Shown here piece by piece: positions 1 to 8,590 of a DNA stretch of 64,000 nt. Numbering within the stretch: position 1 is the stretch's first letter; each line of letters begins with the position of its first letter. The notes under the pieces were generated by a model, which was not told the origin of the DNA, did not search any database, and was given only the letters and a program-made list of their open reading frames with translations. The DNA is from Pseudolabrys sp963742345 (GTDB lineage Bacteria > Pseudomonadota > Alphaproteobacteria > Rhizobiales > Xanthobacteraceae). Both the position numbers and the translations under genes were made by a program. Location of the stretch: NCBI GenBank assembly GCA_963742345.1, contig CAVULO010000015.1, positions 248,001-312,000 of the forward strand. Direction: 5' to 3'.

Positions 1-889
1 CCAGCGAGCTCTGCGTCGTTTGCAAATCGCGGATCCGCAAGCCCACGCGCGACAGCTCGCCGAGGAGCGTCGCCACGCCGGTGCGCTCAGCCTTGGTGTC
101 GTAGTCATAGATAAGTGTGCCGCCGTCATCGCCAATCGAGAGCCTGAAGGCGGAAAGTTCTGCCGGAATTTCGGCAAGTTTCTGATGAAGCTGCAACGTC
201 AGCTGTTTTTTCCCGAGCTTGCGCATCAGTTCAGCCTTGTCCTCAACGAGGATGATCTCTCCCTTGTGGATGACGCCGATGCGGTCAGCCATATCCTCCG
301 CTTCTTCGATGTAGTGGGTGGTCAGAATGATGGTGACGCCCGAATCGCGCAGGTCGCGCACCACTTGCCACATGTCTTTACGGAGCTCGACGTCGACGCC
401 GGCAGTCGGCTCGTCCAGGAAAAGAATTTGCGGTTCGTGCGACAAAGCCTTGGCAATCAGTACGCGCCGCTTCATGCCGCCCGACAGCGTCATGATCTTG
501 TTGTCTTTCTTGTCCCACAGGGACAGCGCGCGCAGCACCTTCTCGATATAGGCGGGGTTTTTCGGCTTGTTGAACAAGCCGCGGCTGAAGGAAACGGTCG
601 CCCACACGCTCTCGAACGCGTCGGTATGCAACTCCTGTGGCACAAGCCCGATCATGGAGCGGGCGGCGCGGTAGTCGGCGATGATGTCGTGGCCGTCGAC
701 GGTAACCTTGCCTTGGCTCGGCACCAGGATGCCGCAAATGATGCCGATCAGCGTGGTCTTGCCGGCGCCGTTAGGCCCGAGCAAAGCGAAGATTTCGCCT
801 CGGCGGATGTCGAGATTGATGCCGTCGAGCGCCTTGAACCCGGACGCGTAGCTTTTCGACAAGTCTTTGACGGAAATGATGGATTGCAT
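1..889 (-). CDS. ABC-2 type transporter ATP-binding protein, YadG-like (partial, 3' end outside window)
   Basis: Cytoplasmic ATPase subunit expected to energise an ABC-2 exporter. Reading leftward from the ATG at 889 the frame stays open to the window edge (about 296 codons, no stop seen). Walker A GPNGAGKTT lies at residues 38-46, the ABC signature LSGGMKRR and the Walker B stretch ILFLDEPTAGVD follow, and the H-loop is in LTTHYIEEAEDMAD. The order and wording (LVPQE, SLWDKK, GGMKRR) resemble E. coli YadG. The C-terminal part matches the accessory domain of such ATPases. The permease (YadH-like) would lie beyond base 1 and cannot be seen. A long forward frame at 20-904 is only its shadow. 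The family is clear; the substrate is unknown. Confidence 0.93.
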   Translation of the reverse strand, partial: MQSIISVKDLSKSYASGFKALDGINLDIRRGEIFALLGPNGAGKTTLIGIICGILVPSQGKVTVDGHDIIADYRAARSMIGLVPQELHTDAFESVWATVSFSRGLFNKPKNPAYIEKVLRALSLWDKKDNKIMTLSGGMKRRVLIAKALSHEPQILFLDEPTAGVDVELRKDMWQVVRDLRDSGVTIILTTHYIEEAEDMADRIGVIHKGEIILVEDKAELMRKLGKKQLTLQLHQKLAEIPAELSAFRLSIGDDGGTLIYDYDTKAERTGVATLLGELSRVGLRIRDLQTTQSSL

Positions 890-972
890 GGGAGCGACAA
901 TTGAGGAGGGGCGCAGCCGCCATATAGGCCGCTGAACGCGGTCGCGCCAGTCTGATAAATGCGACGAAAGTG

Positions 973-1629
973 CTAGGCGGCCTCGGCCAACGCGTTTAGG
1001 TCTTTCAAAATCAATGCTGGCGGGAAATCCAAATATTCGTCCGGCATGGTCGCGCGGTTGACCCAGATGCCACGGAAGCCGACGCGAACGCTCGCCATTA
1101 CATCCCAGCGGTTCGACGAGACGAAGCTCACGTCCCCCGGTTTGCATTTGAAGTGGTCGGTGACGAGACCGTAGACCTCCGGCCGCGGTTTGAACATTTT
1201 CAATGTATCAACCGACAGAACCGCGTCGAGATCGCCGCCGATATTGGCCGCACTGACTGCGCCCTTGAGCATGGCGGGCGAACCGTTCGATAAAATTCCG
1301 GTCTTGTGGCCCTTTGCCTTCAGCGCCTTGAGGGCTAATCGCGCATCGGGAAATGCGTCGAGCTTGAAGTAAGAGTCCAGCAGGGCCGGCTTGAGCGATT
1401 TGTCCACGCTCGGCACGAGCGCCAACGCATAGTCGAGGGCGCGCTCCGTGAGCACCCAGAAATCCGTGTAAACCCCGGCGAGCGTCAGGGTCCAGCTGTA
1501 TTCAAGCTGCTTGGTCCGCCAGATCGCCGAGACGCGGTCGGCTTCAGGCCCTGCCTTTGCGCGGTGACGCGCGATCGCAGCATGAACGTCAAAGAGTGTG
1601 CCATAGGCATCAAAGATGAAGACGGACAT
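973..1629 (-). CDS. Haloacid dehalogenase, type II
   Basis: Predicted 218-residue HAD-superfamily hydrolase of the (S)-2-haloacid dehalogenase family, which replaces halogen by hydroxyl on 2-haloalkanoic acids in the cytoplasm. Seen in sequence: nucleophile motif FDAYGTLFDVHA with Asp7 and Thr11, the motif II serine in ILSNGSPAML, the lysine and tyrosine in MFKPRPEVYGL, and the SSNRWDVMAS acidic motif. All catalytic positions of the L-DEX type are therefore present. The start at 1629 is chosen because GGGAGGAG lies just upstream. The frame stays open to 2004, but that extension covers a repeat and the divergent neighbour gene. Actual halogenated substrates cannot be inferred. Confidence 0.93.
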   Translation of the reverse strand: MSVFIFDAYGTLFDVHAAIARHRAKAGPEADRVSAIWRTKQLEYSWTLTLAGVYTDFWVLTERALDYALALVPSVDKSLKPALLDSYFKLDAFPDARLALKALKAKGHKTGILSNGSPAMLKGAVSAANIGGDLDAVLSVDTLKMFKPRPEVYGLVTDHFKCKPGDVSFVSSNRWDVMASVRVGFRGIWVNRATMPDEYLDFPPALILKDLNALAEAA

Positions 1630-1751
1630 CGACTCCTCCCGCCGTGGATTCCATGGTCTTTTGCGCTGATGGTGGCGTAAGATCGTGCCACGAAGCTCGT
1701 CTTTGCCGGGTTGCCCCGGTAATCCATGCAACCTTCCCGCAAGTGGAAGCC

Positions 1752-1787
1752 CACCATGGATGCGCGGGTCAAGCCCGCACATGGCAC
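1752..1787. repeat. Interspersed palindromic repeat (GTCAAGCCCG type)
   Basis: Short inverted repeat centred on GGGTCAAGCCC, preceded by CCATGGATG. Related copies occur at 14863-14905, 22761-22793, 22842-22878 and 35834-35869. It lies between divergent genes and fakes an N-terminal extension for both. Confidence 0.75.
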
Positions 1788-1803
1788 GCGATGGAGACTG
1801 GAA

Positions 1804-2664
1804 ATGCCAGGGCAAGGCTGGACGAAGACCTGGACCTTTTATGAGGGGGACTGGCACGAGGGCAACGTTCCGATCATGGGCGTGCGCGACCACGCTGCAT
1901 GGCTTTGCTCGTCGGTGTTCGACGGTGCCCGTACCTTCGAGGGTGTCTCGCCCGATCTCGACCTGCATTGCGCGCGGGTGAATGCCTCGGCCGAAACCAT
2001 GCATCTCAAGCCGACGGTATCGGAAGAGACCTGGATGGGACTTACACGTGACGGCATCAAGCGCTTCGATAAGGACGCCGCGCTCTACATCCGCCCGATG
2101 TACTGGGCCGAGCGCAGCGGCATGCTGCTGGTCGCGCCCGATCCTGAGTCCACCAAATGGTGTCTGAGCGTCTATGAAGCACCCATGCGCAAGCCGGAAG
2201 GGTTCGCGGTAACGCTGTCGCCTTACCGCAAGCCGAGCCTTGAATGCATGCCGGTCAACGCCAAGGCAGGCTGCCTTTATCCCAATAACGCGCGCGCATT
2301 GATTGAGGCGAATGCGCGCGGCTTCGGCAATTGCGTTGTGCTCGACTTGCTCGGCAACGTGGCGGAGCTCGCCACCGCCAATCTATTCGTCGGAAAGGAT
2401 GGTGTGGTGTTCACGCCGGCGCCGAACGGTACCTTTCTTAACGGCATCACCCGCCAGCGCGTGATCAAGCTGCTGCGCGATGCCGGCGTGAGCGTCGTCG
2501 AGACCGTGCTGAGCTATAGCGATGTCCAGAATGCCGACGAGATCTTTTCCTCGGGCAATTATTCCAAAGTGATGCCGGTCAACCGCATCGACGAACGCTC
2601 GTTGCAGCCCGGGCCGCTCTATAACAAGGCGCGCGAGCTTTATTGGGATTTTGCCCATGCTTGA
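1804..2664 (+). CDS. Branched-chain-amino-acid aminotransferase family (fold-type IV PLP enzyme)
   Basis: Predicted 286-residue PLP-dependent aminotransferase that interconverts amino acids and 2-oxo acids in the cytoplasm. Fold-type IV features: FDGARTFEG near residue 40, the presumed PLP lysine in VNAKAGCLYPNN, the GFGNCVVLDLLGNVAEL segment with its cofactor-facing glutamate, and the GITRQRV and SSGNYSKVMPV segments. It is close to IlvE/D-amino-acid aminotransferase-like proteins, and its exact substrate is uncertain. The ATG at 1804 is chosen because GGAG lies 7 bases upstream; the longer frame from 1726 runs through a repeat. The stop overlaps the ATG of the next gene by 8 bases, so the two are probably translationally coupled. 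Confidence 0.88.
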   Translation: MPGQGWTKTWTFYEGDWHEGNVPIMGVRDHAAWLCSSVFDGARTFEGVSPDLDLHCARVNASAETMHLKPTVSEETWMGLTRDGIKRFDKDAALYIRPMYWAERSGMLLVAPDPESTKWCLSVYEAPMRKPEGFAVTLSPYRKPSLECMPVNAKAGCLYPNNARALIEANARGFGNCVVLDLLGNVAELATANLFVGKDGVVFTPAPNGTFLNGITRQRVIKLLRDAGVSVVETVLSYSDVQNADEIFSSGNYSKVMPVNRIDERSLQPGPLYNKARELYWDFAHA

Positions 2665-3556
2665 GCGCGCGACAAGCGCGTCTCCCGTTGCCATCATCGG
2701 TCTCGGGCTGATGGGCGAGGTTTACGCCCGGCGTCTGATCGACGCGAAGGTTCCCGTTACCGGTTTCGACATCGACCGTGCGCGCCGCGACCGGCTTGCC
2801 GAAATCGGCGGGCGTCCCGCGCCCTCGATCGCAGAATTGGCGAAGCCCGCACGCTGCATCATCGTCGCGGTATTCAACACCGAACAGGTCGAGGATGTCG
2901 TTGAAAACCATCTGCTGCCGGAGCTCGGCGATGGTTCCAGCAAGATCGTGTTGTGCATGAGTACTTGCGATCCCGACCGCGTCGCGGCGCTCGCCGGCCG
3001 TGTGATCCCGCGCGGCATCCGCTATCTGGACGCGCCGGTTTCAGGCACCAGCGACCAGGTGCGCCGAGGTGATGGTGTGGCGTTGATCGGCGGAGATATG
3101 ACCATCGCTGACGAAGTGAAGGACGTGCTGGACGCGTTGTTCGCGCGGCGCTTTCACGTCGGCAAGATCGGCGATGGCGGGCGCGCCAAGCTTGCGGTCA
3201 ATCTCATCCTCGGCCTCAACCGGCTGGCGCTGGCGGAGGGCCTCGTGTTTGCCGAACGCCTTGGCCTCGATCCGGCCGCCTTTCTCGACGTCGCGCGCGG
3301 CTCGGCTTCATATTCGCAAGTGATGGAAACCAAGGGCCCGAAAATGGTGCGTGGCGATTTTTCGCCGGAGGGCCGCGTCAAGCAAACACTGAAAGACGTG
3401 CGCCTGATGCTCGAGCAGGCCGCCACCGTGGGGCAGAAGCTTTCCATGCTGGGGGTGCACGCCGATGTGCTGGAGGCTTGCGTGCGCGCCGGGGAAGCCG
3501 ATCTCGACAACAGTGCTGTCATTAAAGAAGTGCGGCGCCGCAAGGCGAAAACATAG
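2657..3556 (+). CDS. NAD(P)-dependent oxidoreductase, 3-hydroxyisobutyrate dehydrogenase family
   Basis: Predicted 299-residue beta-hydroxyacid dehydrogenase. The N-terminal Rossmann motif IIGLGLMGEVYARRL binds NAD(P). DAPVSGTSDQVRRGD is the substrate-binding signature, and the catalytic lysine sits in IGDGGRAKLAVNLILG. The C-terminal helical domain is complete. These enzymes oxidise 3-hydroxyacids such as 3-hydroxyisobutyrate to semialdehydes, or reduce related aldehydes. It begins inside the end of the aminotransferase gene (8-base overlap), which supports one transcript. The pairing fits turnover of a branched-chain or hydroxy-amino-acid-like substrate, but that is inference. Confidence 0.92.
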   Translation: MLERATSASPVAIIGLGLMGEVYARRLIDAKVPVTGFDIDRARRDRLAEIGGRPAPSIAELAKPARCIIVAVFNTEQVEDVVENHLLPELGDGSSKIVLCMSTCDPDRVAALAGRVIPRGIRYLDAPVSGTSDQVRRGDGVALIGGDMTIADEVKDVLDALFARRFHVGKIGDGGRAKLAVNLILGLNRLALAEGLVFAERLGLDPAAFLDVARGSASYSQVMETKGPKMVRGDFSPEGRVKQTLKDVRLMLEQAATVGQKLSMLGVHADVLEACVRAGEADLDNSAVIKEVRRRKAKT

Positions 3557-3590
3557 ACCCGCGCTCAATCGGGAGCTGAGGAGGAACGTA

Positions 3591-4565
3591 ATGAAGAAAC
3601 CGATAGTTTTGCTCGTCCCGGCTTTAATGTTCGCCTTGGGCGTGACGTCACCGGGCTACGCACAAGAGTGGCCCCAGAGACCCATTCGCATCATCGTGTC
3701 GTTTGGGCCCGGCGGCGGTGCAGACATCATCGGCCGCATCCTGGCGGATTCGATGCAAGCCAGGCTGGGCAAGCCGGTCATTATTGAGAACAAGCCTGGA
3801 GCCGGCGGCATCATTGGCAATGAAGCGGTCGCCAATGCCGAGCCCGACGGCTACACGCTCGGCGTCATGACCGCCGGTCAAATCATCGCTGCGGTCACCA
3901 GGAAGAACATGCGTTACGATACGTTGACCGCATTTGCCCCGGTCGGCCAGATCGCCACTGCGAGCCTGCTGATCGTGACGCGTCCGGATTTTCCCGCCAA
4001 CAATGTCAAAGAGCTGGTTGCAGCGGCGAAAGCCGATCCGGGCAAGATTGTCTTCGCGAGCCCGGGCTTTGCCGCCACCCAGCATTTTGCCGGAGAGATG
4101 TTCAAGCAGACCGCAAAAGTAGATTTACTGCACGTTCCATTCAAAACGTCGCCGGAAGCCATCAACGCAACCCTTGGCAAGCATGCCGATGTGCTGTTCG
4201 ATACGGTGTCGGCCTTGATCGGTCACGTGCAGTCCGGTCAGCTCAAGGCGCTTGCCGTTACCGGCAAGGATCGTTTTCCGGCCGTACCGGATATTCCGGC
4301 CGCGGCCGAGTCCGGAGTGCTCCCGGGCTACGATGTGACGACCTGGTATGGCCTGTTTGCGCCGCGTGGCACGCCAGAGCCGGTGATTGCCAAATTGAAC
4401 AAGACGATGAATGAAAGTCTCTCCGATGAGACCGTGCGACAGCGCATGATTGCAGCGGGCGTGGTGGTCAAGACATCCACGCCACAGGCATTCGGAGACT
4501 TCATGGCGGGTGAATACAAGCGGTGGGACGCTGTACGAGAAGCCGCCGGCATCCCGCAGCAGTAG
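3591..4565 (+). CDS. Bug/TctC-family tripartite tricarboxylate transporter substrate-binding protein
   Basis: Predicted 324-residue periplasmic receptor with a cleavable signal peptide (MKKPIVLLVPALMFALG, cut near GYAQ/EW). Family features: WPQRPIRIIVSFGPGGGADI, the ENKPGAGGIIG motif, ANAEPDGYTLG, and the late GLFAPRGTPEPVIAKLN motif. Bug proteins bind carboxylates, amides and similar small acids. GAGGAGGAA precedes the ATG at 3591. No TctA/TctB membrane subunits are adjacent, as is usual for orphan Bug receptors. It follows the dehydrogenase by 34 bases and is probably cotranscribed with it. Confidence 0.94.
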   Translation: MKKPIVLLVPALMFALGVTSPGYAQEWPQRPIRIIVSFGPGGGADIIGRILADSMQARLGKPVIIENKPGAGGIIGNEAVANAEPDGYTLGVMTAGQIIAAVTRKNMRYDTLTAFAPVGQIATASLLIVTRPDFPANNVKELVAAAKADPGKIVFASPGFAATQHFAGEMFKQTAKVDLLHVPFKTSPEAINATLGKHADVLFDTVSALIGHVQSGQLKALAVTGKDRFPAVPDIPAAAESGVLPGYDVTTWYGLFAPRGTPEPVIAKLNKTMNESLSDETVRQRMIAAGVVVKTSTPQAFGDFMAGEYKRWDAVREAAGIPQQ

Positions 4566-4569
4566 TGCA

Positions 4570-5547
4570 CTAGCCGCCAGGCACGATGACCGGGCGATTT
4601 TCCGCCATGGAGCGGATGATGGCCTCGAATGTGCCGACCACGTTGAGCATGTCTGAAGTCGAAACCGGAAAAGGCTTTCCGGTTTCGATGGTCTCAGCGA
4701 AGGCTTCCAGCAGGACGCCAAGCGAATCGACCTGCTGATAGATTTTTGTTTCCGGCTGCCCGCTCACCAGCGCGACCGTAAGCGACGTTTCCTCGCGCGC
4801 CTCTGCCCAGCCTTTGGTACCGAACACCATGATGCGCCAGTACATCGGGGCGGCGCGCACGGTCGCCAGTGTGCCGCTGGCGCCGCTGTGGAATTTCACC
4901 AGTGCCGCGGCCGCATCGCGCGGGTCCGGGGGAGCTTTCGGTGCAAAAAGCCGCGCACCGGCAACAGCAATCGGTCCGCCGAGATTGACGAAAGCGTCGA
5001 GCACATGCAGCCCGGCGCCCGTCATGCCGCCGCCTGGTGACTCGCGCGGATCGTCACGCCAGCCGCCTTTGACGCGGGTCGAATGCTCGTTGCTGAAATT
5101 GCCCTCGATGTGGAGGATTTCTCCGAGCGTGCCGTCGTCGACCACGCGCTTGAGCTCGCGCATGGACGGAAAGCAGCGCTTGTTGTTGCCAAGGCCGAAG
5201 GGAACGCCGGCCTTGGCGCAGGCGGCGATGGCGCGTTCGGCTTCCGCACGCGTAAGCGCCAGCGGCTTTTCGCACCACACCGGTTTGCCGGCCGCCGCCA
5301 CCGCGGAAATCTGCCCGACATGCAGGGAATGCGGGGTTGCGAGGAAAATCGCCTGCACGCGCGGATCAGCGACGGCCTCCTCGAACTCGGTTGATAGTTC
5401 AAAGCCTTTGGCCGCGGCAAAATCGCGAACCAGCTCCGGCTCCTTGCTGACTCCGCGGATGAAGCGCAAGCGCTTGCTTTTGCCTTGCACTGCCTCGACG
5501 ATATTTTTTCCCCACCGGCCGAGGCCGATCACGGCGGCATTGATCAT
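4570..5547 (-). CDS. Gfo/Idh/MocA family oxidoreductase
   Basis: Predicted 325-residue NAD(P)-dependent sugar or polyol oxidoreductase. The N-terminal Rossmann motif is AVIGLGRWGKNIVEA, followed by the family signature EKPLALTRAEAERAI with its lysine, and by GGGMTGAGLHVLDAFVNLGG, where the usual substrate-side histidine sits. The C-terminal beta-sheet domain is present. The start at 5547 (MINAAVIG) fits the domain edge; the upstream open frame to 5610 has no conserved residues. It converges on the Bug gene with only 4 bases between stop codons. The substrate is unknown. Confidence 0.92.
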   Translation of the reverse strand: MINAAVIGLGRWGKNIVEAVQGKSKRLRFIRGVSKEPELVRDFAAAKGFELSTEFEEAVADPRVQAIFLATPHSLHVGQISAVAAAGKPVWCEKPLALTRAEAERAIAACAKAGVPFGLGNNKRCFPSMRELKRVVDDGTLGEILHIEGNFSNEHSTRVKGGWRDDPRESPGGGMTGAGLHVLDAFVNLGGPIAVAGARLFAPKAPPDPRDAAAALVKFHSGASGTLATVRAAPMYWRIMVFGTKGWAEAREETSLTVALVSGQPETKIYQQVDSLGVLLEAFAETIETGKPFPVSTSDMLNVVGTFEAIIRSMAENRPVIVPGG

Positions 5548-5651
5548 GGGCGTACGGATAAGTTGGCGGGACGAAAGCTCATGGTCGGCGCATACTAGAC
5601 AGGCCAACATGCTTACGGCAATCGGGTGAGAACTTCAGGAGGATATGAGCC

Positions 5652-6032
5652 ATGGACGACAAGGAGCAATACGAGCGCGGTCTGAAATTGCGTATCGACA
5701 TGTTCGGCCGCGAAGCGGTGGACAAGCGCATGAACGCGTTCGGGGATTTCGGAAGGCCGCTACAGCACATCATTAATGCCTATGCCTATGGCGATGTGTG
5801 GCAGCGCTCGGCGCTGCCGCCGGCGGTGAAATCTCTCGCGATGGTGGCGATGATGGCGGCGGCCGGGCACCAGAACGAATTGCGCGTGCATCTCAAGGGC
5901 GCACTGAAGAATGGCTGCACGACCGAGCAGATTCAGGAAGTGCTGCTGCTGTTGACCATGTATTGCGGCATCCCGGCTGCCAACGAGGCGCACCGCATTG
6001 CCACCGAGGTGCTGCGTGAGGAGTCGCGTTAA
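5652..6032 (+). CDS. Carboxymuconolactone decarboxylase family protein
   Basis: Predicted 126-residue all-helical protein of the CMD/AhpD-like superfamily. It carries LPPAVKSLAMVAMMAAAGHQNELRVHLKGALKNGCT followed by the QEVLLLLTMYCGIPAANEA helix, matching 4-carboxymuconolactone decarboxylase (PcaC-like) in length and pattern. The CxxC pair of peroxidase-type AhpD is absent, so decarboxylase-like chemistry is more likely than peroxide reduction. AGGAGG lies 9 bases upstream of the ATG. No other protocatechuate genes are nearby, so a pca role is not established. Confidence 0.9.
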   Translation: MDDKEQYERGLKLRIDMFGREAVDKRMNAFGDFGRPLQHIINAYAYGDVWQRSALPPAVKSLAMVAMMAAAGHQNELRVHLKGALKNGCTTEQIQEVLLLLTMYCGIPAANEAHRIATEVLREESR

Positions 6033-6039
6033 CGTCCGC

Positions 6040-7735
6040 TCAGGGTGGAGGCTCTGTCAGCAACTTCGGAACCGGACGGCCGCGAATGTCATACACGCGC
6101 GCATAGTCGACGCCCTCACGGTTGATCTCCACCAGTACCGGCGCGATCAGGTCCCGGCAGTAGTAGGTGCCGAGCATCATCGCGAAGTCGGCGCGTTTGC
6201 GATCCCAGGTGGTTTCGAACTTTGGTCCGAGCGCCACTTCCGCCGGGCGCTGTGGCCCGCAGATCTCGACGGTCCAGCGCCGTCCCGCCGGCGGTTTTAG
6301 ATGCATCGCATCGAGCTTGGCACGCAAGGCGTCGCCTGCCTGCTTGAAGGCCAGCCCCCAGTAGTCGAGCATGTAGTTGTCGCGTGCTTTTTGCACGCCG
6401 CCATAGGCCCAGTTGAATGTCGTGTACTGGTAGGGATGCAGTCGCACCATGTCGCTTACCGGCAGCGCCAGGGCGCCAATGAATACGGCGGTGAGTACGC
6501 CAGCCGCCAGTTTGCCGAAGGTGCGCGCGCGTTCGAAGAGCCAGGCGCCGGCAAGACCACCGAGCACCGCGAAAGGCGGCACTACAAACACGAAATGGCG
6601 CAGGCCATTGTAGAAGGCCGGGTGTGCGACCATTGCCACCAGCACCGGCAGGATGGCGGCAAGCGCTACCAGCACAAAGTTGGCGCGGCGGTTGAGTGGC
6701 AAGTCGCCACTTGAAGCCGCAACGAACGCACCGGTCGTGCCCGCCAGCCCGAGGGCCAGCATGATTTCCGGCAACTTGAGCGCAAACAGATGCGGCAGAT
6801 AGGTCGCCGGCATGGCGGTCACTGAATACAACGTGCCGGCGTACATCTCCCTCCATGGTTTTTCGAAGAAACGGTCGAAATATTCCGCCGCCCGCATCGG
6901 GTTGAGCGGCGAAAGAATCGACCATGGCCACAGCAGCCCCATGATCAGGTAACCGAGCGCGAATGCCGGCAACAGCCGCCAGAAGAACTCTCCGACCCGT
7001 ACCATGCTTGCGCGAAGGCCGGCCGTGCGAGTTTCGCTGGTCGCGATGAGCAGCACGGCGGCGAGAGCATAAGGGGCAGCAATGCCGGCGAGAATGCGTG
7101 AGCCAAAGACAAGCCCGAGACCGATCCCCGCGAGCGCGACGGTGCGCGGGTTCGGCTGCGGATACTCCTCAAATGCGCGCACCATGCCGAGCAGCAGCAC
7201 CGCCATGGCAGTGGCGAAGGGCGCGTCCTTGGCGTTCATAAACATGTGACCGTAATAAAGCGGGCAGGTCGCGAGCAAGACGAGCGCGATCAGGCCGGCC
7301 GTCGGCCCGCCCAGGCGGCGGCCGATGCGCCATGTTGCGATCAGCCCGACGATGCCGACCGCGGCGCCGACCAGCCGCCTTGTCTCGAAGAGGCCGAACG
7401 GAAGCACCTTGGCGGCGAGCGCAGCCGCCATGTCAAAGCCGCCGCCATATTTGTAGAGATTGACGAAGGAAAGTGCGCGTTGATCGCTAAAGCCTGAGCC
7501 GTAGAGCGCGAGCAGCAGGTCGCCATATTGCGAATGCGTGTAGTCGTCCCAGCCGAGGCCGTAGTCGCGGAACGTCAGTCCCGCGATCGACCGTCACAAG
7601 AGCGAGCACGACAATGGCAAGACGGTCGGCAGTGATAACTGCCGACCGAGTGCCGGAAAGGCGAACAGCCAGGGTCGAGGCGGTGGAGATGTCTACTTGC
7701 TCGCGGCGACGAACATTTCTTCCACGTGATCCCAA
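6040..7735 (-). pseudogene. GT39/ArnT-type membrane glycosyltransferase (frameshifted)
   Basis: Polytopic inner-membrane glycosyltransferase, likely using a polyprenyl-phosphate sugar donor. The main frame (7594 down to 6040, over 500 residues) begins GLTFRDYGLGWDDYTHSQYG, which holds the acidic first-loop motif of GT-C enzymes, and then shows about ten hydrophobic helices. The first transmembrane helix (LAIVVLALVTV) is in another frame upstream, so removing one base near 7580-7590 (a CCC run lies at 7580-7582) joins them. The true start is unclear: the only ATG in the upstream frame (7735) overlaps the sodB end. Type is given as pseudogene because the frame is broken; a sequencing insertion is equally possible. 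Confidence 0.8.
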
Positions 7736-8295
7736 TTCACCAGGTGATCAAGAAATGCCTTGAGATAGTCGGGCCGCCGATTGCGGTAGTCGATGTAATA
7801 CGAGTGCTCCCACACATCGCAGCCAAGGATGGGCGATGCACCGTGCACCAGCGGGCTCTCGCCGTTCGGCGTCTTGCTGACGATCAATTTGCCGTCCTTT
7901 ACCGCAAGCCAGGCCCAGCCGGATCCGAATTGGGTGACGCCGGCCTGCGTGAAATCTTCCTTCATTTTGGCGACGCCGCCGAGATCGCTGTCGATCTTGG
8001 CCTTCAGTTTGCCTGGAATTTTGTCGCCGCCGCCGTTCGGCTTCATCCACTGCCAGAAATGCGTGTGGTTGTAATGCTGGCCGGCATTGTTGAAGAGCCC
8101 GGCATTCTTGCCGAAAGATCCCTTCACCACGTCCTCGAGCGATTTGCCTTCCAGCCCGCTGCCTTCCAAAAGTTTGTTGCCGTTATCGACATAGGCCTTG
8201 TGGTGCTTGTCGTGATGATATTCGAGCGTCTCGCGTGACATATACGGCGCAAGCGCGTCATGGGCGTAAGGCAGATCGGGCAGTTTAAACGACAT
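7693..8295 (-). CDS. sodB: Superoxide dismutase [Fe]
   Basis: Predicted 200-residue Fe/Mn-family superoxide dismutase converting superoxide to oxygen and hydrogen peroxide. Metal ligands are His27 (ETLEYHHDKHH), His77 (HYNHTHFW), Asp160 and His164 (CDVWEHSYYIDYRNRRPDY). Gln73 in FNNAGQHYNHT occupies the position of the FeSOD active-site glutamine, so iron specificity is favoured over manganese, though cambialism cannot be excluded. No signal peptide is seen, so it is cytoplasmic. GAGGAGGAG precedes the ATG at 8295. Its stop overlaps the reading frame that starts the glycosyltransferase, an unrelated neighbour. Confidence 0.96.
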   Translation of the reverse strand: MSFKLPDLPYAHDALAPYMSRETLEYHHDKHHKAYVDNGNKLLEGSGLEGKSLEDVVKGSFGKNAGLFNNAGQHYNHTHFWQWMKPNGGGDKIPGKLKAKIDSDLGGVAKMKEDFTQAGVTQFGSGWAWLAVKDGKLIVSKTPNGESPLVHGASPILGCDVWEHSYYIDYRNRRPDYLKAFLDHLVNWDHVEEMFVAASK

Positions 8296-8590
8296 TATCT
8301 CCTCCTCGATTCACAAACGATGAATACGGAATTATCGGCTTTTAGTGAAACCCGCCCCGCACCTGACAAGTTCCTCAGTCAAGTTAATTAGGCGGTGGCG
8401 CGCCCCGGGGCAACGGGTGATAAGGAGTGCCCAGCACTGTAGCGCCCGTACGTTTTTTCCGCTGTCCGCATTTGTCCCAACTTTAGGTGTTGCCGACGGC
8501 GTTTGAAAAAGCGAGAATTTGCCGTTGCCAGAAGAATTTAGCCGGTCGATTGCGGCGAAAAGTGCTGGTTCAGGAGAGGATCATAAGTGT
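8296..8590. other. Intergenic spacer, sodB to conserved membrane gene
   Basis: The spacer separates divergent genes and must contain both promoters. No convincing paired -35/-10 elements, repeat or small gene were recognised. Confidence 0.4.

Noticed and set aside
20..904. A 294-residue forward open frame
   Set aside because: It is the antisense shadow of the YadG-like ATPase, whose Walker and signature motifs are on the minus strand.
5652..6032. Part of a protocatechuate (pca) operon
   Set aside because: No other pca genes are nearby and the gene appears to stand alone, so only the family name is kept.
7693..8295. Manganese superoxide dismutase
   Set aside because: The glutamine is at the FeSOD position (FNNAGQ) and not in the MnSOD-type position, so iron type is favoured.
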